64,000 bases of DNA from positions 64,108,001 through 64,172,000 of the forward strand of contig OZ231127.1 in NCBI GenBank assembly GCA_965153355.1. The letters run 5' to 3'. A program made the translations under genes and the position numbers. Positions 53,483 to 64,000 of the stretch are shown one piece after another. Positions within the stretch are counted from its first letter, which is position 1; every line of letters starts with the position of its first letter. The notes under the pieces were generated by a model, which was not told the DNA's origin, did no database searches, and worked only from the letters and a program-made list of their open reading frames with translations. This stretch comes from Flaccisagitta enflata. Taxonomy: Eukaryota; Chaetognatha; Sagittoidea; Aphragmophora.

Positions 53483-53670
53483 TGACTTGAAAACATTTCT
53501 GTACGATTTTTTTTAAACTCATGAACCGTCAAAATCTCTTAAAAATTGTAAACGAACATGTTCTATTGACTGATGAGATTAAATGTGATTTTCGCTGAAA
53601 CGCAATCTGCAATGGATGAGGCAGGAAAATCCGATCAAAAGGAAGGAAAACAACGGTTGAGTTCATCGAC

Positions 53671-53696
53671 CTGCTCTAGGATTTGGTATCGATCTT
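53671..53696 (-). CDS. KDM3: Possible KDM3 micro-exon (candidate only)
   Basis: The minus strand reads EDRYQILEQ between an AG at 53697 and CAG|GTCGAT, ending in phase 0 as the next exon needs. It resembles the KDM3 segment just before the N-terminal domain end. At 26 nt, with a non-ideal donor, it is weakly supported. Confidence 0.2.
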
Positions 53697-54200
53697 CTAC
53701 GACCGTGACCGTTAAAAAGTAAATTTCGAGAAAAGATAAAAAGTTTTAAAAATTTAGGGGGGAAAGAACAAGGCTGAGAGAGGATTAACAAACCGCGAGG
53801 CCTCAGGCTATAAGTGGTCCTAGAGTTCTTTTCGAGAATATGGATTAGTTACAGTATCATGAGATTCTCTCTGAAGTTGACAAAACAGACAAACCTATCC
53901 AGTATTTCAAAAAAGAAAACGATAACGGCGGGGACGGACGTGGACATACCGTCTTTAAGAAATACGAGGATAAACTTAAAAAAAGCGAAACATGTCGATT
54001 GACATAAAGGACAGAACTACGCAGAAAACTCAAAAATTATTCATTCACACGAACGTAGTTCATTTACGTTGTGAAACAGCCATCTTCGCTAAAAGAAACA
54101 AGTACATTAAGCCAACGTCGCGTTCGTTAAATAAACCAAGACCCTTATTCAACGACACGAAAAAAGGACAGGACCTCCACCGACAGACCGACAGACAAGA

Positions 54201-54831
54201 CAACACATGTGTCTGACAGCCAATCCAGGGTGAGAATGACAGTACACCGGGTTTTTCTGTAGTTTTGCTATGATCATCTGTGTACAATACAAGAACAATC
54301 GAGTTGGAAATCTTCCCTGGAGGGGTTTTTGAAAAAAAATCGATTTTTCGCCCACAGGAAAGGTGGTGGTAATGCAGATTCTTGTGAGTTGTATTGACTC
54401 ATTTTTTGATTCCATACTGTTATTTTATGCAAAATTTCCTTTTATTTGATAGGTCACACTATATGGTTTAATACAGAAATAAAGTTTTCATTTTCTGAGC
54501 CACCGTTACTTTTTTGTAACGGTGACTCAAAAAATGAAAATCTAAGTTCTTTGCAAAAGTATAGAGTGCCACCTATCAAATGAAAGGAAATTTTGCATAG
54601 AATAACAATATGGAATCAAAAAATGAGTCAATACAACTCACAAGAATCTGCATTACCACCACCTTTCCTGTGGGCAAAAAATCGATTTTTTTTCAAAAAC
54701 CCCTCCAGGAAAGATTTCCAACTCGATTGTTCTTGTATTGTACACAGATGAGCATAGCAAAACTACAGAAAAACCCGGTGTACTGTCCTTTTCACCCTGG
54801 ATTGGCTGTCAGACACATGTGACAACCACAC
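54201..54831. mobile_element. Foldback element
   Basis: The left arm ACATGTGTCTGACAGCCAAT and right arm ATTGGCTGTCAGACACATGT are exact inverses. Complementarity continues inward for about 280 bp, for example GAACAATCGAGTTGGAAATC at 54,293 and its inverse near 54,716. The centre carries a short palindrome, GTTACTTTTTTGTAAC. Confidence 0.85.
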
Positions 54832-55174
54832 GACAAAACTAGGACAACCCTTAATGTCGTAGAAGGTGGCCAGGGGTGGAAGATACCAAACAGGACTGAC
54901 ACCAACCGACCGACCTATAAAAAAGTGGCAATTAGAGCCGCACGTCTCCGACAATGAACGAACCGGCAAAAGAAATTTCGTTCCGTCGGAATGACCTCAG
55001 AGCGAGGATCGATTTTAAACTATTAGGCGAGTTAAGTTTGAAAAATAAAAACAAACGGGGGAAAAAACAGACGAGGGAGTACGGGAAGGAGAGGGATTGA
55101 ACGAATGCAGAAGACTGGAGAAAAAAAAACAGAAAAAAGAAGGGAGATTGAGAAATTTAAAGGGTGCAAGAGAT

Positions 55175-55533
<359 letters not shown>

Positions 55534-55655
55534 GTGTTAATAATTGAAATGAATTATGATTTGAAATGACAATTTGTATTTCCACGTTTTAGGTTGAATC
55601 CCCTTGATAAAGACGGCATGGGCCGTCGAAAATTTGGGACAACACTGTTATTATT

Positions 55656-55704
<49 letters not shown>

Positions 55705-55919
55705 AAGAGAGAGAGAAATACGGAAAAAGAAAGACAAATGAGGCGGGTAGACAGACAGGTAAAGAGCCGGCAGTCTAGGGGTGAATTTTAGAGTGTCCTT
55801 TACGGAACCCAGAATCAAACAAGGATGAGACTTGGAGGGCCCGAATTGTGCACGAGAGGCAAGAAATGGAGCCATGAAAAAGCTTCAATGCTAAAGGGTC
55901 ATACGTTTGCTTTGTTATT

Positions 55920-56200
55920 AAGGCCTAATTGAGGCATGAGGGCGAAAAATAGGCCTAGAAGGGCTAAATTCATATTTTAAAGGGCTGATAACAAGTTAGG
56001 TGATTTCAAAACTATCCTGAAGGCTAGCTTTTGATCGGAGATGGCTGATTTGAAGCTCATCAGGGCCGGGGTGATTCTTCAGACGGCAAATTTGAAATTT
56101 CGGGCCTAATTACAAGCCTGTAAGGGCCAATTTCTGTCTGCCTAATTTTAAGCCTGTGAGGGCCAATTTCTGTTCTTGAAATTCGCTCTTCAAAGATTGA
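55920..56200. repeat. Degenerate GGCCTGAGGGCTGATTT-like repeat
   Basis: Imperfect units such as AGGCCTAGAAGGGCTAAATT and AAGCCTGTGAGGGCCAATTT, the same theme as the block at 18,320-18,980. Confidence 0.6.
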
Positions 56201-56549
56201 GGCCCAAAAAGAAATAAAGACACAAGAGAGACAGACAGCATGCGGTCACTGTTCATCCATCACCGTTCTAGAACAAAGCCCTAAGAGGGAAACTGATGTT
56301 ACATCAAGAAATTTTCGGGCAAACCACCGGACAAAGGTAATCTCAGAACGACTTTCACAAAAAAGACCAAAAAAAAAAAAAAAAAAAAAAAAAGACAAAA
56401 AAAAAAAACGCAAAAGGAATGGAAGAGTGCATTCATCTGCTTGAGAAAAAAGCAGAAAACTTCGTGCAGATTTCCAATTCAATCTAAAGTACGAGAAAAA
56501 ATACTAATTCCCATTACCATCCGGGTGATTTTCCAACTAAAAAAGATGA

Positions 56550-56720
56550 GTAAGAGAGAGAGAGAGAAAGAAAGAAAGAAAAAAAGAAAAAAAGAGAGAG
56601 GAGAGAGAGAGAAAGAAAGAAGAAAGAAAGAAAAAAAGAAAGAAAGAAAGAAAGAAAGCAAGAGAGAGAGAGAGAAAGAGAGGAAGAGACAAAGAAAGAG
56701 AGAGAGAAAGAGAAAAGGAA

Positions 56721-56769
<49 letters not shown>

Positions 56770-56770
56770 T
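56550..56770. repeat. Purine microsatellite (AG/AAAG)n
   Basis: Alternating GAGAGA and GAAAGAAA blocks; all long ORFs across it are artefacts. Confidence 0.95.
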
Positions 56771-56864
56771 TCACGTGGGACATGAACGGAATGAGTAATG
56801 ATAGATCGAATATTAAGTGGGGGGGAGGGGAGGAATAGTGGGCTACTTTTTAAAAGGTGTTTTA

Positions 56865-57261
56865 CAGAGGAAGGCGAAATATAAAATGTGAACCCCCTAA
56901 AACTGTAGCACCCCCCTTTACAGATCAAACTACACCAATAAATAATTTGTGTTGGGTTTTAAATCATAGCTTAAGACTATACAAGTGGCCCTACCAGGGC
57001 TATTTTGAAATTTCCACTCCAGTTCAAAATTATAGTACAAAAACCTTATTTTTTTAAATATTTAAAATTAACTTATTTTAACATGTTTATTATATTTTGA
57101 GTTACAGGTCAAAATTTAAAAATCACTCTGGTGGCGCCACTTCTATTGATACAAACATTCTTTCTTTACCCTAAAAATCTCTGTAATATAATTGGTTAGA
57201 GCTGTAGGTGGGGGTGCTATAGTTTTTAGGGGGTTCACACCTTGTATTTAGCACTTCTCTG
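56865..57261. mobile_element. TA-flanked foldback element
   Basis: TA, CAGAGGAAGGCGAAATATAA and GTGAACCCCCTAAAACTGTA at the left. The right end has ACTATAGCACCCCC-type sequence in inverse (GGGGGTGCTATAGTTTTTAG), GGGGGTTCACACCTTGTATT and CACTTCTCTG followed by TA. Confidence 0.85.
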
Positions 57262-57694
57262 TAGTCTTTTCTAGTGATTACATACAAAGAATTTCCTTCC
57301 AGTATACGGTAACATATCGCAAGACACATGAGGTAATGTGTTCTACTTTGTAACCATAGCAAAATAAAAAACGAGACAAAATGTTTTTCAATGTTTCACA
57401 TTCATCTATTAAAAGCCACGTTGAAAAAGCTACTTTTTTGTTAATACATAAAAAAAGGACAAAAAAATTTATTTAAGCTTTTTCCTTCAAGGTATTTTCA
57501 AAATTTTTTGGAATTTTCTTTCATTCAAGACCAATTTTTTTTGCTGTAGTTAGTTGGGCAGTGGCCCAAAATAGAACGAAGTCCCGTAGACCACACGCGC
57601 ACACACATATTTGTGACGAATGCAACAATTCCTCCTATTTATAACTCAATGCTTTCTCTGGCGCACAGACAATGTATTGGTGCAATTAGACTAA

Positions 57695-57766
<72 letters not shown>
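57695..57766. repeat. (CT)n microsatellite
   Basis: An uninterrupted CT tract of about 70 bp on the plus strand. Confidence 0.97.
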
Positions 57767-57767
<1 letters not shown>

Positions 57768-58689
57768 CCTTTAACGTCTCGCGCGCGCATGGTACTTAGT
57801 CGCCTTGCTGTGTCGGTTGGTTGGTTTGCAACTAGTATTTCCATTTCTACCCCTGCTTTAAGGAGCTGCCATGATCTGTCAAGGAATATTTTTCCTTTTT
57901 TGAGGTGCTTCCTAAGCTTTTTTTATAAGAAAGTGTGTCCCTTGAAAGGTCGGTTTGTCTGTCCAGAACGAGAAAATTTGGACAACCCGAAATTGACTAG
58001 AAAAGCGATTTCTGAACATTACTAACCCTGCCCCGCCACAATACAGCCCCCGACTACTCACTGCCCCTACCCTCCTGCATTACTGCCCCTGCCTAGCCGC
58101 AAGCGACTACTTATTGGCCGTGTATCCGGCCTTGTGTATCTACAGGATCCTATTCGAGAATTCCACCATATCAGGTTGTATGAAGAAGCTTGTTGGTGCT
58201 TCGGAACGCTGCTGGCTGGGAGAAAAGTTCTCCAAAATGGAAAATGATGAAGACTCGGAGGCAATAAAATTACAACGAGAGGGGCAGCCAAAATCTCGTG
58301 CAACCCCCCCCCCCTGCAGCTTAAACATTCAATAATTTTAAGCTATATTGACGAGAAAAAAAATTTTTCTGCAAACCCCTAATGATCGGTATGAGTTGAT
58401 GCAGTATTGCAAGGGCTTTTATTTTATACCTTAAAACATTTTTTTGTACTTCATATCGTGAAGACTAAAAAATTTCAAAATTGCCCTTATGGGTGCATTT
58501 TCGCTTGTTTTTTTAAAAGACCAAGCAATATCAACATCCCTATACCAATAAAGGCGACTCTCGCCAACCGGAAAAAAGTCGTAAATGGGAGTCTTTTTTT
58601 TCAATGCATGTTCTTGTATGTGTATCTCATGATATCTGGTTGACTGCTTGCTTGTTTTTGTCATTCAATCTGTTTTTCTGTATCTCTTT

Positions 58690-58833
58690 TCTGGTCTTCC
58701 TTTGTGTGTATGTGTGTATGTGTATATCTCTTTCTCTCTCTTGCTCTCGCTCTCGCTCTCTCTCTCCCTGCCTCTATACGCATGTGTATGTGTGTGTGTT
58801 TGTGTGTATGAATGTGTGTGTATGTGAATGTGT

Positions 58834-58900
<67 letters not shown>
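58690..58900. repeat. (GT)n and CT-rich microsatellite
   Basis: TGTGTATG units followed by about 60 bp of pure (GT)n, flanked by CTCTCT tracts. Confidence 0.95.
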
Positions 58901-58998
58901 CTCTGGTCGTTTCTATTCTGTCTCTCTCTAACTCTTTCTCTCTCTCTCCCTTACTCTCTTTAAAGCAGAGTAAAATGCAAAAGCCAGCGTCATAAAAG

Positions 58999-59572
58999 TT
59001 AATATCTGTCTCATAATTATCGTCACACACATATGTTTTCACAAATTTGGGGTTGATATCAACAGTGCTGATACATGTTTTGCAGTTTTATATAGCATAT
59101 TAGTATGATAGAGAGAATTTACCAGTTTTCAAATACTCCTGAGGCCAGATTTTGCGTAAAACTGTGTTTGACCTTCAACGGGTACAGGTCATAGAATTTT
59201 CCCATTTTTGAGACAGTCAATCCTGTTTTGCTTGTATCTTTTAAACGGATGAAGCTATAAATGCCAGATTGGTCCCATTTTAAAGATCTTTTCAAGATCA
59301 TTCTAACCGTCACCAATTTTCTGCAAATCCTTTGAAAAACAACTGAGTTATAAGCTGAAAAAAGATGATAAAAAAATGGATGGAAATGTGTAAAATATTG
59401 TTAGGGGTTTTCTCATTGATACCCTTTACTGCACCTGCATGGGCACAAATCTCTTTCTGCTTCTAGCGCACATGATAATAAGTATTTAGCTATCTTCAAT
59501 GAAAATTTCAAGACTATTGGACAAAATCTTGGACAGTTTTTCCTCTTTTCATGTTGTGACGATAATTATGAA
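58999..59572. mobile_element. Candidate element with about 28-bp terminal inverted repeats
   Basis: ATCTGTCTCATAATTATCGT at the left and ACGATAATTATGAAACAGAT at the right. The interior is not clearly palindromic, so this is an ordinary inverted-repeat element rather than a full hairpin. Confidence 0.55.
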
Positions 59573-60289
59573 ACAGATGTTAGGGTCAATTTGTGTAACA
59601 TCTTGATTCATCTCTTGTAATTACATATGGCCCTTAAATAGGATCAATGAAAAGTATCGATTTTCGCGAAAATGCGGAAAAATAATAAAAGATTAAAAAA
59701 TTCATAGCGCCAAAACTAATGATCGTAGAGACTTCTGGTTGGCGCCAATTGAAAGAGAAAAATAAGGTCTTTCTTAGCTATGAATGTCAAAAAATGTATA
59801 CTCCCAGCCCAAAAACGGCTCAACTTCCTAAAATTGTCTCAAACCCAAAATAGAAAACTTTATTTCTCCCCTTTGTTTCAAAAAGTCGAATTACGTAATT
59901 CCACTTTTTTCCAATTATTTTGATTTTCAAGGTAGCAGCTGATAAATGGATAGAATTCCCCCCATTAAGATGATTTCTTTATTTCAAACTAGTTTTTAAG
60001 AAACAACCTTTCAAAAAGTCAAAATGTACTATTTTCACAAATAATAAATTTTGCCTTATTATTGCCATTATCTTAGATATGAGGAAATTCAGAAATCACT
60101 TAAATAAGCAAAATTGATTTGAAGTATACTGGCATCTATCATTTCACTCACCACTGTATTATAATCATATTTTGTAGTAAAAGTTAGAGATATTATGGCT
60201 CCTCGCATTGTATTTTCATTGCAACTTTAAATGCAAATTATGAACGCATTGCCTTATCTTCTATTTTTGGGCCCATTCTTACCCAAACA

Positions 60290-60560
60290 CTGCCCAAATC
60301 CAAGCAATATGGCCTAAATCTAAGCAAAATGGCCCAAATCCAAGCAAAATGGCCCAAATCCAAGCAAAATGGCCCAAATCCAAGCAAAATGGCCCAAATC
60401 CAAGCAAAATAGCCCAAATCCAAGCAAAATAGCCCAAATCCAAGCAAAATGGCCCAAATCCAAGTAAAATGGCCAAAATCCAAGCAATATGGCCCAAATC
60501 CAAGCAATATGGCCCAAATCCAAGCAATATGGCCCAAATCCAAGCAATATGGCCCAAGTC
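60290..60560. repeat. 20-bp tandem repeat GGCCCAAATCCAAGCAAAAT, about 13 units
   Basis: Nearly identical 20-bp units alternating AAAAT and AATAT variants. Because the period is not a multiple of 3, all three antisense frames give the same artificial peptide repeat. Confidence 0.95.
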
Positions 60561-60986
60561 TGGCCAGAAAACCTAAATTCTGGACAGAGGTCCATCATTT
60601 TGGCCCCTAAAACCTAATTCTGGCTTCTAAAACTTAGATCCTGACCAAACTTGGACCATTTCGCTTGGATTTTGGCCATTCTGCGTGGATCTGGGCTTTT
60701 TGCTTGGATTTGGGCTTTTAGGCAGATTTTGGGTCAGAATAGGCCCCAAAGGAGAAGGCCCTGAGGATGGGGGGAGGGGGACAGACGGACTGATTCCCCC
60801 GTGTATCATTCTGAGCCGCTGCCCTGCTCCCCCTCAACTTGAGTCACACACTACTCAAGCAGGGCAACGCTGACCACTTACTGCCTTTGGGCTGCTATTG
60901 TTAATTTCCACGTTGTAGGTGAAGTCAAAAAATGTCCATCGAAAAAACCCATTACACTACTTTGCATAAAGATGTCAATGTTACTA

Positions 60987-61764
60987 CAGTATGATTTTTC
61001 TCAACTGCAACAAAAGATGAGGACATTACGCAAAAACTAGTCAAGCTAGCCAAATTCTGAAAGAAGCACCTGAAAGATAAGAGTTTGCAGTTTTTTGCTG
61101 AAAGATTTGAAGGATTTTCTGGAAAAAAATATGATCTTCCTGATGTTTGTGCCATTATTAATGAAATTCTGCAAAGTTAGAATTAAAGGAAAATTGAAGA
61201 GATATTGGCTGAACTGTTTTTCTTCAAATTACTCTCATTTTTAAACGATTTAAGCTACAGATGCCAGATTGGTCTCAAATGAAAGATATTTTGAAGTAGT
61301 TTTTGGTTAAAACTCGACAGACATACTTTTTTTAAGTCTTGAATACATTTGGTGAATTGAAAGTAAATTCTGCAAAAAAAATTTCCAGAAAAAAACTAAA
61401 ACATTTATGCTTGGCATGATAACGCTTTGAAAATATCTTCTTCTCTCTTTTGCGCCTTAAACTACATCAAAATATCATTCATTTGAGATCAATCAGGGAT
61501 CAGTAACTCAAACCATTTAAGAGTAAGAGCATTCTAAAGGAAGGCAGTTCAACTAACATCATAATAAAATCGCCTTTTTTGCAGAATATGTCTTTTAATT
61601 CAAAATTTCTAAAAAGGAACAAATTTAAAGAATTAGTTCCTGGAATTTCCCAACAAAAAACTGCAAACTCTCATCTTTCAGGGTTTTTTTTCTGAATTTG
61701 GCTAGCTCTTCTAGTTTTTGGGTTATGTCCTCATCTTATGTTGCAGTTGAGAAAAATCATACTG
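60987..61764. mobile_element. TA-flanked foldback element
   Basis: TA, CAGTATGATTTTTCTCAACT; right end AGTTGAGAAAAATCATACTG, TA. Inner arms also pair (AGTTTGCAGTTTTTTGCTG against its inverse near 61,655). Confidence 0.88.
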
Positions 61765-62366
61765 TATGCTTACTCAATAAATCAATATCAAGAGAGACAA
61801 TCGATTTTAGAACCGGAGAACACATCAATGGAAACGTTATTCTTACGTTAGTGAATATACTATATGATGAGTGTGTTCGTCAGGCAACTTGAGAAAGATC
61901 AAATTTTTTATTTAGATGAGTCATGCCAATGGAACTGAGTTCGATAAAAGTATCAACCAGAACACAGTGTGCATCCGTTTGAGTGTAACCGGAATAAAGT
62001 TTTAATTACTACCCGAATTAAAAAGAACGCAAGTTTTTCATAGAAGTCCTTCAATAGGACTTTTTTTTTCTGAGCAGAATTATGCAAGTTCGTTTGGTTT
62101 ATTTGAGCTTCCATGCATCATAACTAAGAGTTTTGGTCATCCGGTTCAAGTTGATGCAGAAAAATACCCGTGCAAAAAAAATTACATGAATTTCAGAAAT
62201 TTTCGCTTTTGCCTTTCAAATAGATCCACAATGATTAAGGTTTTTATTATGATCAATCACACTCAGTGCTTCATTTTTCATCACAGATATGGAGGAAAAA
62301 ATATAAGAACTATGAAAGCAGAGTGCATGGGTAGAACAATGCCTGATTGCTCATGGCTGTGCAATA

Positions 62367-62981
62367 GACCCATTTTTTTCCGAGACTTTTGTAGTTAGAA
62401 AACATATGACAGTGCCATATTGTTGCAAAGTCTATCTGCTATCATAATGTAAAAAGAAAAAAACAATTTTCAAAATTCTTGGCTCGGGTTTTGAACGGTG
62501 AAATTTGCTAAAAGTATAGGAAATTGAAAATTTCAAAATGAAAATTTTTAAAATCTGATTGCAGATTCTTATTCTCCATGAAAAAGTATGTACACAAAGT
62601 ATAATTCATTTTTTAAAATTCCTATGGGAACATGACAAAAAATCTGATTTTTGTTGAAAAAAGCGAACAAAAGAACAATTACGCGCTTTTCGTTAGTTTT
62701 TTTAATATTTGACAGGCTTCTTGTAAAAATATAAAAAAAAGAAGAGCACTTTTCATTTATACTTTTTCATGAAGAATCTGAATCTGCAATCAGATTTCAA
62801 AAATTTTTATTTTGAAATTTTCATTTTCCTATATTTTTAGTAAATTTCACCGTTCGAAACCCAAGCCAAAAATTTTGAAAATTGTTTTTTTCTTTTTACA
62901 ACATGATAGCAGATAAAGTTTGCAACAATATGGCATTGTCATATGTTTTCTAGCTACAAAAGTCTCGGGAAAAAATGGGTC
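62367..62981. mobile_element. TA-flanked foldback element
   Basis: TA, GACCCATTTTTTTCCGAGAC; right end GTCTCGGGAAAAAATGGGTC, TA. The arms of about 250 bp are complementary (for example CAATTTTCAAAATTCTTGGC and its inverse near 62,870). Confidence 0.88.
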
Positions 62982-63267
62982 TACTGTGCAATTACTCCAT
63001 CCTCACCCCAAATCTACCTTTTTTTTTCTCTTTTTGCATTAAGAAATTTTGACTCATACACCTCCAAGTAATTATAACTTCTAAACGAAACAAGCCCGAT
63101 CAGGCAATGATGCGTCCTGACTGTCTCTGCGTGTATTGACTTTGGTGCTAAACTTGAACGGACAGACAGATGAAGACATAGTATCAAATGAGGCTCACAA
63201 AATATCCTAACGACTTGATACATGACGTCCTTGCGGCTGAAAAGTGCCAAAAACCGCGATTTTCAAG

Positions 63268-63371
63268 GAGGCGTAACGGATGGATGGACGGACAGACGAA
63301 CGGACGGATGGACAGACGAATGGACGGACGGACAGACCCTCTTATAGAGATGGAAGGACGCATCTAAAAAG
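63268..63371 (-). mobile_element. Partial short GTCCG-arm element
   Basis: A (GGACGGAC)n stretch, then CCCTCTTATAGAGATGGAAG and ACGCATCTAAAAA. Only the GTCCG half remains. Confidence 0.55.
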
Positions 63372-64000
63372 CTACTGATGTGGGATTGCTCTCAAAAGAA
63401 AGCCCTTGAAAAAATCTTCAATTTGGTCACCGATAAATCATATCCAGAGTGAACCAAAGGCGCAAAACTCAGCTCTAGAAAAACTTGCGTTATTTTTAAT
63501 TCGCGTAGTACATTGGCAACCGGAAAGGGAAGTCTAAAACGGAAGCAGTAAAATGGCCCGGTAGTTTCTTAGGGCATTGGCATTTTAAATTCTGGCAAAA
63601 CCTGTGTTATAATAGGAACATTTGCACGGCAGATTGTGGAGTAATCAGGTTGGAAAAAAAGTTGACTGATTTTTTAAACGAGCGAACAGACTATGAAAAT
63701 ATGATAAAAAAATGAAAAATCAATCATTTTGCTTGTCTAGTATTATGTAGAAAGGGCCCATAGAGTCAGAATGTCATTTTTCAATGAGTAAAAATAAGAG
63801 AGGTTTAGAGAAATGAGACTCACTTTGAAATAAGATACTTTTGCGCTTGTAAAAAGGCCTGTACGCCGCTGTACTCAAGGGGGCATATAGTTTTGACCAT
63901 GCTGATTCTAAATCTGGTTTCATTTTTTTTCCAATTTCATCCGAGGCAACGCGATGAAAATAATAAGAGGAAGCATCTCTTTAAAAGTACCAACCAAAAC

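Noticed and set aside
60238-60598. Trp-rich repetitive ORFs in three antisense frames
   Set aside because: A 20-bp tandem repeat gives the same peptide in every frame.

Overview
The window looks like nuclear DNA of an invertebrate animal. It has GT-AG introns, genes broken into many small exons, very abundant microsatellites and many non-autonomous mobile elements. No prokaryotic operon, rRNA or tRNA was seen. I cannot name the species. The two genes identify it only as a metazoan: a KDM3/JMJD1 histone demethylase and a nitric-oxide-synthase (NOS) homologue.

Gene 1 lies on the minus strand from at least 53,239 down to 4,789. It is a KDM3-family H3K9 demethylase most like JMJD1C. I could place 25 exons whose phases agree at all but one junction. 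They carry the end of the N-terminal conserved domain, about 2,000 residues of low-complexity linker, the KDM3 zinc-finger region and a complete JmjC domain with its iron ligands. The first N-terminal exons were not found and probably lie beyond 53.3 kb or outside the window. One junction (21.7 to 18.0 kb) is unresolved: an in-frame stop ends one exon, and a stop directly precedes the ATG of the next.

Gene 2 lies on the plus strand (23,941 to 39,951), entirely inside the large KDM3 intron between 23,751 and 42,492. It has 23 exons whose phases all agree and whose lengths sum to 4,440 nt (1,479 residues plus stop). Residues from about 420 to the end follow the NOS order: oxygenase, calmodulin-binding-like helix, FMN, FAD, NADPH. 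Several catalytic residues are changed, including the arginine-binding Glu. Residues 1 to about 125 are a multi-pass membrane segment resembling REEP/DP1 endoplasmic-reticulum shaping proteins. A membrane-domain/NOS-like fusion with an eroded active site is the most unusual thing in the window.

The rest is repeats. (i) About 15 copies of a 150-230 bp element have arms that co-vary from copy to copy (GTCGCGGAC with GTCCGCGAC, TTGCGGAC with GTCCGCAA, GTCGCGTGC with GCACGCGAC). (ii) Two larger composite elements (12,572-15,913 and 34,118-35,579) share GTCCGCGA/TCGCGGAC ends, a 3' terminal hairpin and a tandem array of about 160 bp units; one also holds about 2 kb of a 13-bp satellite. (iii) About ten TA-flanked foldback or inverted-repeat elements resemble Tc1/mariner/pogo MITEs; one fills most of a NOS intron. 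(iv) Long purine, pyrimidine and GT-rich microsatellites lie close to many splice sites. Positions 53,240-64,000 and 1-4,788 show only such repeats, apart from one weak KDM3 micro-exon candidate.
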